Source of the DNA: an uncultured Acidobacteriota bacterium
Lineage (GTDB): Bacteria > Acidobacteriota > Terriglobia > Bryobacterales > Bryobacteraceae
Assembly: GCA_902825945.1 (NCBI GenBank)
Contig: CADECY010000001.1
Coordinates: forward strand, 141,366 to 205,365
Reading direction: 5' to 3'
DNA length: 64,000 bases
Positions 35,595 through 42,012 of this stretch are shown here, piece by piece. The notes below the pieces were generated by a model. That model saw only the letters and a list, made by a program, of their open reading frames with translations, was not told the DNA's origin and did not search any database. Every line of letters begins with the position of its first letter. Positions within the stretch are counted from its first letter, which is position 1. Made by a program: the position numbers and the translations under genes.

Positions 35595-35621
35595 TGAGTA
35601 TTCTCCTTTTCTCGATCGCGC

Positions 35622-37043
35622 TCATGCGCTCCATCCGAACTTGTGTTGATCTCTTTCCGTAAACCGGACGGGCTCCGGCAATTCCACGCCGGCGCGCTCG
35701 GCGATGAGCCTTGGCAGGTTCGCGCGCCAGTACTCGCCCTGTTCATCGAGTGCGTGCTGGTCAGACTCGAGGTGCTTGTGGGGACAGCCGCCCAGGCAGA
35801 TGGGCAGGAACGAGCAGGCGGAGCATTTGGGCAGCGTCGTGGGATCGAAGCCCTGCCACCACGCCGCGTCGGCGAACCTTCGTCCGGTCAAGATCGGGAA
35901 CGGCGACATCCGGGTTTCGCCAGTGGCGCGCTGCTGGTTGCCTACTTGCAGGCCGCAGCGGTATTCAAGGCCGTCGGCGCCGATCACGGCTGATCCTGAT
36001 GCGAGCGCGGCGCAGACAGAACTCTTGGGCAGCGGAAGCCCGTCTGGCGCCTCCGTCTCCTCGATGAGTGCTTCACCGTTGACGGCTTCCCGCACGCGTT
36101 GGCGAACACCCTCGAACTCCTCCTGGCTGAATTCGCGAGGACGCAGGAATCCGCAGGTATCCGTAAACGCCGATAACCTCGCGGGCTGAATGACGGCGGG
36201 AAACGGCTTGCGGAACCACCCGCGCGACCGTGCCATTTCAATCAATCCTTCGATGCCGGCCATGTTGTGCCGGCCGATGTTGATCCGGATATCGACCCGC
36301 GTGGCCTCCAGTAGCGCATCCACCGTCTGAACCGCCTCGTCGAACGACGAACTTCCCGGTTCACCATAGCCTGCGCGATACCGGCGCGAGCGGTCATGCT
36401 GGGCGCGCTGCCCATCGAAGGAGATTTGCACCTGCCGGATCGCGTGCCGGCGCGCGAAGCCCGCGGGATCGGAGGGCCAGTTCGTTCCGTTGGAAATGAC
36501 CGAGCCATGGTAGGCCACGCCCGCTTCGCGGCACATTTGTTGCAGAGCAAGCGACGCAGACTCGAGAAATGCCACGTTCAGCAGCGGCTCACCGCCGTAC
36601 CAATCGACGTGAAGCGACCGGCTCGCGCGGCCCTCGAGACTCCGCTTGGCAAATGCGACGAGCCCGGCGACATCGCTTTCGCCCAACTTGTCGCCGGACC
36701 GCTCCTCGTAGCAGTAGAAGCATCCCAGGTTGCAGTCCTGCGTCGTGGTGACGGTCAACACCATTGGAGTCTCATCTCGCGCCCGCCAATAGCGCTCGCG
36801 AACGGAAGCCAGTTCATCGGTTCCGGCCGGCACGACGAAGCCACCCGTCCGAAGCAGGTCCGCAACCGCGCCTGGTAGCTCCCATTCGAGATTTCTCCGG
36901 CCTGACGAAAGCCAACACCCGATCAGCGAGCCATCGTCGCCCTCCAGCCGGATCAGCGCGCCCGTGTTGGTGTTGTACACGAGCACCGAGGTCCCGGCGG
37001 GGACACAGAAGTTGTAGCGCGAGGGTATAGTGGGCTGGACCAT
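35622..37043 (-). CDS. Radical SAM/SPASM peptide maturase
   Basis: 473 residues. Residues 1-90 form a peptide-recognition-like N-terminal domain (PSRYNFCVPAGTSVLVYN, GALIRLEG). The radical SAM core has TTTQDCNLGCFYCYEE near residue 105 (CxxxCxxC for the 4Fe-4S/SAM cluster), VDWYGGEPLL and QISFDGQRAQHD. The C-terminal SPASM region has CAALASGSAVIGADGLEYRC followed later by CSACSFLPICLGGC, ligands for two auxiliary clusters. This layout is typical of enzymes that crosslink RiPP precursors. The 72-codon gene 27 bases downstream is the likely substrate. Confidence 0.9.
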   Translation of the reverse strand: MVQPTIPSRYNFCVPAGTSVLVYNTNTGALIRLEGDDGSLIGCWLSSGRRNLEWELPGAVADLLRTGGFVVPAGTDELASVRERYWRARDETPMVLTVTTTQDCNLGCFYCYEERSGDKLGESDVAGLVAFAKRSLEGRASRSLHVDWYGGEPLLNVAFLESASLALQQMCREAGVAYHGSVISNGTNWPSDPAGFARRHAIRQVQISFDGQRAQHDRSRRYRAGYGEPGSSSFDEAVQTVDALLEATRVDIRINIGRHNMAGIEGLIEMARSRGWFRKPFPAVIQPARLSAFTDTCGFLRPREFSQEEFEGVRQRVREAVNGEALIEETEAPDGLPLPKSSVCAALASGSAVIGADGLEYRCGLQVGNQQRATGETRMSPFPILTGRRFADAAWWQGFDPTTLPKCSACSFLPICLGGCPHKHLESDQHALDEQGEYWRANLPRLIAERAGVELPEPVRFTERDQHKFGWSA

Positions 37044-37059
37044 CGCTTTTGGGAGTTAT

Positions 37060-37089
37060 TATATACACGGTTTGGCTCCGGTGCTTCAA
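37060..37089 (-). promoter_or_regulatory. Promoter of the radical SAM - peptide unit
   Basis: On the minus strand TTGAAG (37089-37084), 18-base spacer, TATATA (37065-37060), within TATATAATAA. The predicted start of transcription is about 10 bases before the AUG at 37043, and no Shine-Dalgarno sequence is visible, so the message would be nearly leaderless. Confidence 0.5.
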
Positions 37090-37102
37090 GCAGTCTTGTC
37101 CA

Positions 37103-38050
37103 ATGCAAGATGAGCCTGAAGGCGAGCTCCGTCGCAGTGCGATAATCCGGGACATGGACGCCATGACCGTACTCGACAATGTCGCGGCCACATATCGCGG
37201 ATTGCGGACGTTTGCCGCGGATGTGCGTGCGATCACCGAATCCGGTGACGAAGGAAGTTCGCATCGGTCGGAAGCGCGGATCAGCGTGCTGCATGTGGCG
37301 CCGGACCGCGTCCGGATCGAACAGCCCGGCCGTCAAGGAGTAATCGACATCGCCGATGGCGTCCACCTGCATCACTACATCGCTCCGATGAAGCGCTATG
37401 TGAAGCTCCCGGTCGATCCCGGTGCCCCGTTGCCGGGCTTCTTCCGGCCTGAGTTTCCTGGCGGAGGCAGCGACTTTCTTTTTCACCGGATCGCCGAGAG
37501 AGTGCTCGAGGCGCGGGTGATCACCGCTCCGGGCGTCACGATCGAGGTCCGGTACGAGACTTTCGAGAGCACGGGAATGCAACGGGGACCCGTCCAATTC
37601 GTGGTGGATCCTGAGACGTGGCTGGTCCGGCGGCGGTCATGCACCGTCAGCCTCCAGGATCACCAAGGTGGTTGGCATACGCAGGTCCTGACAACGGAGT
37701 TCGATCACACGGCGGTCAACGAATCGATCCCGGCGAACGCATTCGATTTCATTCCGCCACCGGATGCGATCGACATGTCCCGTCCGGAGCACCAGGGCGG
37801 CTTCGGTTTCGGAAGCGGTGGGGGCGAAAGCAGCGGGCCGATGCCAGGCGGTGGAACCTTCCAACATCGGAGCTCGCTGGAATGGGAGGGCGAGACGTTG
37901 GTCGAGCGCGCCACGGTAAGGATAAAGGGTGTTGAAGCGGCGATCGAACGGCGCTTCACGCTCGAGACGGGAAGACATCTGCTGATCGAGGAGAAGATCC
38001 GGGGGCCGAAGAGCGAAGTCTCGCGAGAGCTGACGCTTCCTTTGGAGTGA
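37103..38050 (+). CDS. LolA/DUF2092-like lipid-binding-fold protein
   Basis: About 315 residues; the start is uncertain (ATG 37103, 37154 or 37163). The half-barrel pattern of LolA-like proteins is seen: TVLDNVAATYRGLRTFAADV, then VAPDRVRIEQPGRQGVIDIADG, VRYETFESTGMQRGPVQFVV, DPETWLVRRRS, and NESIPANAFDFIPPPDAI, followed by a Gly-rich linker and a second short repeat. Unusually, none of the starts gives a signal peptide, so it may be cytoplasmic or mis-started. Divergent from the radical SAM gene; 58 bases before the RsbW-like gene. Confidence 0.6.
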   Translation: MQDEPEGELRRSAIIRDMDAMTVLDNVAATYRGLRTFAADVRAITESGDEGSSHRSEARISVLHVAPDRVRIEQPGRQGVIDIADGVHLHHYIAPMKRYVKLPVDPGAPLPGFFRPEFPGGGSDFLFHRIAERVLEARVITAPGVTIEVRYETFESTGMQRGPVQFVVDPETWLVRRRSCTVSLQDHQGGWHTQVLTTEFDHTAVNESIPANAFDFIPPPDAIDMSRPEHQGGFGFGSGGGESSGPMPGGGTFQHRSSLEWEGETLVERATVRIKGVEAAIERRFTLETGRHLLIEEKIRGPKSEVSRELTLPLE

Positions 38051-38108
38051 GCGGCGAGCGCGACTTTACCTTCGCGGGTCATTTGAGGTAGCCTTTCAAG
38101 GTGGCGGC

Positions 38109-38606
38109 GTGGCCGCTCGGAAATCCATGGCGGATATCGAAGGCGGCCAAAAGCAGCACGCGGAACATCTGCTCGATTCTTCGCTCGAGAGCGTCGACTT
38201 GGCGGAAGAGATCGTGCTGCGGGCCGCGCGCGACATCGGCTTCGACGAAGACGACCAGCATCGCGTCGGAATCGCGGTTCGCGAGTGCATGGTCAATGCG
38301 GTGGCTCACGGAAACAGGTACAGCGCGAAGAAAAAGGTCCGCTTGCGTGTATCCTGGAACAAGACCACGCTCGAGATCGATATCGAGGATGAGGGTGACG
38401 GATTCGAGATGGGAGAAGTGCCCGACCCGAGGGATGAAGCGAACCTGATGCGCCACTCGGGACGGGGCCTGCTCATGATCCGGGCTTTCATGGACGAGAT
38501 TGAATACCGGAAGAGGGAGCCCAAGGGCACCAAAGTCCGGATGGTGAAAAGTTTGCGGCCCGCGCAGGCCGGGAATTCCCAAATGGCGACGAAAGAAGGA
38601 GGTTGA
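38109..38606 (+). CDS. RsbW-like anti-sigma factor / serine-protein kinase
   Basis: 165 residues from GTG at 38109, preferred because AAGGTGG precedes it; ATG at 38127 is the alternative. The GHKL ATPase motifs are complete: N box VRECMVNAVAHGNRYS, G1 IDIEDEGDGFEMG, and G2 SGRGLLMIRAFMDEI. It would phosphorylate its STAS partner and bind a sigma factor or other target in a partner switch. The STAS gene follows after 6 bases, making a standard antagonist pair; no sigma factor gene is adjacent. Confidence 0.9.
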   Translation: MAARKSMADIEGGQKQHAEHLLDSSLESVDLAEEIVLRAARDIGFDEDDQHRVGIAVRECMVNAVAHGNRYSAKKKVRLRVSWNKTTLEIDIEDEGDGFEMGEVPDPRDEANLMRHSGRGLLMIRAFMDEIEYRKREPKGTKVRMVKSLRPAQAGNSQMATKEGG

Positions 38607-38612
38607 CTTCCA

Positions 38613-38957
38613 GTGAGTTTGAAATTGACGGCGAGACAAGTAGGGGACGTGACGGTGCTCGATGCCTCGGGCAAGATCACGTTGGGCGAGGGATCCGCTG
38701 TTTTCCGCGACAAGATCAAGGAACTTGTCGGCTCGGGAAACAAGAAGATCCTCGTCAACATGGCCGACATCACCTACATCGACAGCTCGGGCATCGGCGA
38801 GCTCGTTTCCGGCTTCACCACCACCACCAATTCCGGTGGCATGCTGAAGCTTTTGAATCTCGGCAAGCGGGTTGAGGATCTGTTGCAGATCACCAAGCTC
38901 TATACCGTGTTCGAGACCCACTCCGACGAAGCGGCGGCAATCCGCAGCTTCGCGTAA
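38613..38957 (+). CDS. STAS domain anti-sigma factor antagonist
   Basis: 114 residues from GTG at 38613 with AGGAGG ten bases upstream. A SpoIIAA/RsbV-like STAS domain: LDASGKITLGEGSAVFRDKI, ILVNMADITYIDSSGIGELV with the phosphorylatable Ser next to Asp-Ser-Ser-Gly, and LKLLNLGKRVEDLLQITKLY. It is the partner of the kinase just upstream. Confidence 0.9.
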   Translation: MSLKLTARQVGDVTVLDASGKITLGEGSAVFRDKIKELVGSGNKKILVNMADITYIDSSGIGELVSGFTTTTNSGGMLKLLNLGKRVEDLLQITKLYTVFETHSDEAAAIRSFA

Positions 38958-38984
38958 CCTCTCGACGATCTCAGGAGATCACGC

Positions 38985-39015
38985 GGCCCGCCTGGCGAAT
39001 TCGGCCGGGCGGGCC
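38985..39015. terminator. Hairpin between the STAS gene and der
   Basis: GGCCCGCC at 38985-38992 pairs perfectly with GGCGGGCC at 39008-39015, 10 bases before the der ATG. It has no U tract beyond ATTTCC. It may end the rsbW-STAS message or affect der translation, since der has no other ribosome site. Confidence 0.4.
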
Positions 39016-39025
39016 ATTTCCGTTC

Positions 39026-40342
39026 ATGCAAGACCAAAAAATACCGGCGGTGGTGATTGTCGGCCGGCCCAACGTGGGCAAGTCGACGCTGTTCAACGCG
39101 ATCACCGGAACACGGCGCTCCATCGTGGGCGACGAACCGGGCATCACGCGCGACCGCATTCAGTGCGAGACCGAACATCGCGGCAAGCGCTTCCTGTTGA
39201 TCGATACCGGCGGCATTGTTCCGCACGACGATCAACTCATCCCGTCTGAAATCTTCCGCCAGGCCCGCGTCGCTCTCGACAACGCGGTTCATGTCATCTT
39301 CCTGATCGACGGGCGTACCGAGATCACGGGCGGTGACCGCGAGATCGCGCGCCTGTTGCATCAGCTCGGCAAACCCGTGACGCTCGCCGTCAACAAGATC
39401 GACGCGCCCGTTCGCGAATCGCTCGCGGCGGAATTCTACTCCCTGGGATTCGAGCATCTGTTCGCGGTGTCCGCCGAGCATCGCATCAACCTCGACGACC
39501 TCCTCGATCACGTGACCGGCAGCTTCGAACGCGAGAGTGGCGAGGAGCAGCCGAAGGAGCGCGAGGTGCGCGTCGCGATCATCGGCCGGCCGAACGTGGG
39601 CAAGTCGACGCTGCTGAACGCGATGGTCGGCAGCGATCGCTCGATCGTGTCGCCAGTGGCGGGCACCACGCGCGACGCGGTGGACGAAGCGATCGTCGTC
39701 GATGGTGTCCGGTACGTGTTCATCGACACGGCCGGAATCCGCCGCAAGGGCAAGACGAAGCTCATGGCCGAGAAGCTCAGTGTCGTCATGGCGCGCAAGC
39801 ACATGGAACGAGCACACGTCGTGCTGATGGTGCTCGACGCCTCGGAAGGAGTGATGGCGCTCGACGGCACCATCGCCGGATACGCGCACGAGGACAACAA
39901 GCCCGTGATCCTGTGCGTCAACAAGTGGGACGCTTCGAAGGAGAAGAACAAGCACAAGGCCGTCCAGATGATTCGCGACGAGTTGAAGTACCTCGACTAC
40001 GCGCCGATCGCGTTCCTGTCGGCCAAGAGCGCCACTGGCGTCGGGCAGATCTTCGGCCTGATCCGCCGCGCGAAAGAGGATGGCGGCAAGCGCGTGCCCA
40101 CCGCGGAACTCAACCGATTCTTCGAACACCTCGAGACCGATTTGAACACGCGCATCCGTTACATCACACAAGCATCGGTCTATCCGCCGACGTTCATCGT
40201 GTTCAAGGACGGCACGCAACCGCTGCACTTCTCGACCGAACGCTACCTCGTCAACCAGATCCGCGAACGCTTCGGATTCGCGGGCACGCCCATCGTGATC
40301 AAGGCTCGCACCAAACCGGGCAAGCCGAAGAAGACGAAGTAG
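39026..40342 (+). CDS. der: Ribosome biogenesis GTPase Der (EngA)
   Basis: 438 residues with the diagnostic tandem of two GTPase domains: VIVGRPNVGKSTLFNAITG, DTGGIVPHD and NKID in the first, and IIGRPNVGKSTLLNAMVG, DTAGIRRKGK and CVNKWD in the second, followed by the KH-like C-terminal domain (NTRIRYITQASVYPPTFIVF) and a basic tail (RTKPGKPKKTK). It is needed for 50S assembly. No Shine-Dalgarno sequence is seen before the ATG. Confidence 0.97.
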   Translation: MQDQKIPAVVIVGRPNVGKSTLFNAITGTRRSIVGDEPGITRDRIQCETEHRGKRFLLIDTGGIVPHDDQLIPSEIFRQARVALDNAVHVIFLIDGRTEITGGDREIARLLHQLGKPVTLAVNKIDAPVRESLAAEFYSLGFEHLFAVSAEHRINLDDLLDHVTGSFERESGEEQPKEREVRVAIIGRPNVGKSTLLNAMVGSDRSIVSPVAGTTRDAVDEAIVVDGVRYVFIDTAGIRRKGKTKLMAEKLSVVMARKHMERAHVVLMVLDASEGVMALDGTIAGYAHEDNKPVILCVNKWDASKEKNKHKAVQMIRDELKYLDYAPIAFLSAKSATGVGQIFGLIRRAKEDGGKRVPTAELNRFFEHLETDLNTRIRYITQASVYPPTFIVFKDGTQPLHFSTERYLVNQIRERFGFAGTPIVIKARTKPGKPKKTK

Positions 40343-40356
40343 CGAAAGCGCGCGCC

Positions 40357-40386
40357 AAAAGAAAAACGGCCCCGATCCGGGGCCGT
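40357..40386 (-). terminator. Intrinsic terminator between der and the Lys/Ala peptide gene
   Basis: ACGGCCCC, loop GATCC, GGGGCCGT (40366-40386). Read on the minus strand the stem is followed by TTTTTCTTTT, a classical U tract, so it terminates the small minus-strand unit. On the plus strand GTTTT follows, so it can serve der as well. Confidence 0.8.
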
Positions 40387-40426
40387 GTTTTCCAGAAGCT
40401 TTGATGCGATCCGAAGACCGCTACTA

Positions 40427-40498
40427 CTACTTCTTCTTGGCGGCGGCCTTCTTCTTGGCCGGGGCCTTCTTCGCGGCTTTCTTGGCTGCGTATTTCAT
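40427..40498 (-). CDS. 23-residue Lys/Ala peptide (histone-H1-tail-like)
   Basis: A tiny gene with ATG at 40498 and stop at 40427, encoding MKYAAKKAAKKAPAKKKAAA followed by three Lys. AGGGAGA lies about 8 bases before the ATG. It has its own promoter and palindromic operator (40544-40590) and an intrinsic terminator with U tract (40357-40386), so it is a complete transcription unit of about 190 bases. Composition matches the KAAKK repeats of histone-H1-like bacterial proteins; nucleic-acid binding is likely, function unknown. It could also be the coding part of a small RNA. Confidence 0.7.
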   Translation of the reverse strand: MKYAAKKAAKKAPAKKKAAAKKK

Positions 40499-40543
40499 TG
40501 GTTCATTCTCCCTAACATCAAAATTGCCGCGACTCCGTTTCCG

Positions 40544-40590
40544 GAATCACGACGTGATTCATATATAAGGTGATCCGCGAATAAAGTCAA
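40544..40590 (-). promoter_or_regulatory. Promoter with palindromic operator for the Lys/Ala peptide
   Basis: On the minus strand TTGACT (40590-40585), 17-base spacer, TATATA (40567-40562). Directly downstream, over the expected start of transcription, lies the 17-base palindrome GAATCACG-A-CGTGATTC (40544-40560), a plausible repressor site. The leader to the AUG would be about 57 bases. Confidence 0.7.
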
Positions 40591-40677
40591 GAGTTTTTTT
40601 TCGTGGAGATGCCCTCGCGAGCGTCTTCGCGACGCAAAAACGTTTTCAAGTACAATTGTTGTGGCGTTCCAATGCCC

Positions 40678-41112
40678 ATGAATATTGGCTTTCACGCACT
40701 TCCGCTCTCGGCGGCGGTCTTCGCGATTTTTTTTTCGTCATGCGGCGCGCGAAGACCAGCGAAGGCGATCTATCCGCGCACGGGCACCTCGCAGTCGGGC
40801 ATCGCGAGCTGGTACGGAGACCCCTACCACGGCCGCCAGACCGCGAGCGGAGAAGTGTTCGACATGGAGCAGATGACGGCCGCGCATCGCGCGTGGGCCT
40901 TCGGCACCATCGTCAACGTGCGCAACCTCGACAACGGAAGAACCGTGCTCGTGAAGATCAACGATCGCGGGCCATTCGTTCGCGGACGCATCATCGATCT
41001 GTCGCGCGGAGCCGCGCGCGAAGCGGGAATGCTCGACGCGGGGTTGGCGAAGGTGAAGCTCACTGTCGTCTCCGCGCCCGCGCATCCACCGCCGCCCGCA
41101 CGCGGGCGCTGA
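40678..41112 (+). CDS. rlpA: RlpA-like double-psi beta-barrel lipoprotein
   Basis: 144 residues from ATG 40678 (ATG 40672 also possible). Signal with a candidate lipobox Cys (AIFFSSCG, residues 16-23). The DPBB domain shows SGIASWYGDPYHGRQTASGE, MTAAHRAWAFGTIVNVRN and VKINDRGPFVRGRIIDLS with the catalytic Asp region. It lacks the C-terminal SPOR domain of enteric RlpA. RlpA is a lytic transglycosylase acting on stem-peptide-free glycan at septa. The proline-rich C-terminus is short. Confidence 0.85.
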   Translation: MNIGFHALPLSAAVFAIFFSSCGARRPAKAIYPRTGTSQSGIASWYGDPYHGRQTASGEVFDMEQMTAAHRAWAFGTIVNVRNLDNGRTVLVKINDRGPFVRGRIIDLSRGAAREAGMLDAGLAKVKLTVVSAPAHPPPPARGR

Positions 41113-41130
41113 TGCGATTCGAATCGCATC
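41111..41130. promoter_or_regulatory. Perfect 20-bp palindrome at the rlpA stop
   Basis: GATGCGATTC followed immediately by its reverse complement, overlapping the rlpA stop codon, with a partial echo GGAATCGCATTCTCC 14 bases later. It lies between convergent genes and may act as a terminator hairpin or protein site. Confidence 0.45.
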
Positions 41131-41184
41131 CGAGGAATCGCATTCTCCGCGGCCGCGGCACTTCTGATTCGAAGAAGGACGGCG

Positions 41185-42012
41185 TCACGATCCACTCGCG
41201 CGAACGCTTTGCCGCGCGTCACGCTGCTTCCAACGAATCTGCCGCAGCATCCCGAGCCACACTCGCGCATCGCTCACCGACAACGACATGCGGCGCAGCA
41301 GCCGGCGCGTCTTCAACTCCGCCGAAGACGCGGTGAGTTCGTTCACGTATCCGCTCTCCGAGAGAATCTCCATCAACAGCTCTTCGACTCGCGCGAGCGT
41401 TTCCGCTTCCACCTTGGCGCGCGGTCCGCGCGGCGGAGTGACAACGGATGGATCGCGCGCGATCTCGTACAGGCAGAGCGCGACCGCCTGTCCGAGGTTC
41501 ATCGACTCGTGCTCTTCGCGCGTGGGAATGCGAAGCAGCCAATCGCAGTAGGAGAGATCTTCGTTCGACAGTCCGAACTTCTCCGATCCGAACAGCAGCG
41601 CGACAGATCCGCCGCTCGTGCGAATGCGCGGAGCACTCTCCTCGAGCCGCATCACGTCGAGGCGCAATTCACGATGCCCCGTGGATGCGGTTCCAATGAC
41701 CGTGGTTGCGCCGGCGATCGCCTCCCGCACCTTCGGGTATACCCGCGCTCGCGAAAGCACCTGCGCCGCTCCAACGGCCGAACGCGCCTCTCTCCACGCT
41801 TCATCATACGGCGACACGAGACGCAGGTCGAAGAATCCGAAGTTGCTCATCGCGCGCGCGGCCGCTCCGATGTTGAGCGGATTGCGCGGCTCGACGAGAA
41901 CAACGCTCAGATCAGGAAGCGCGATCGCGTTAGCGATCGTGCGCTTCCTCGAGGTAGGTGTATCCGTACAGCCCCTCCTCGTAGAATCGGAGCAAGCGCC
42001 CCGACTCTTCAT
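41185..42012 (-). CDS. SpoU/TrmJ-type RNA 2'-O-methyltransferase
   Basis: The SPOUT fold is clear: LPDLSVVLVEPRNPLNIGAA at the N-terminus, LLFGSEKFGLSNEDLSYCDW (motif 2) and IPTREEHESMNLGQAVALCL (motif 3), then a helical tail as in TrmJ. It methylates tRNA (position 32) or rRNA. The start is a problem: no ATG/GTG/TTG lies between the speA stop and the domain, so either ATG at 42012, 80 bases inside speA, or a non-standard codon is used. 42012 is given. Confidence 0.85.
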   Translation of the reverse strand: MKSRGACSDSTRRGCTDTPTSRKRTIANAIALPDLSVVLVEPRNPLNIGAAARAMSNFGFFDLRLVSPYDEAWREARSAVGAAQVLSRARVYPKVREAIAGATTVIGTASTGHRELRLDVMRLEESAPRIRTSGGSVALLFGSEKFGLSNEDLSYCDWLLRIPTREEHESMNLGQAVALCLYEIARDPSVVTPPRGPRAKVEAETLARVEELLMEILSESGYVNELTASSAELKTRRLLRRMSLSVSDARVWLGMLRQIRWKQRDARQSVRASGS

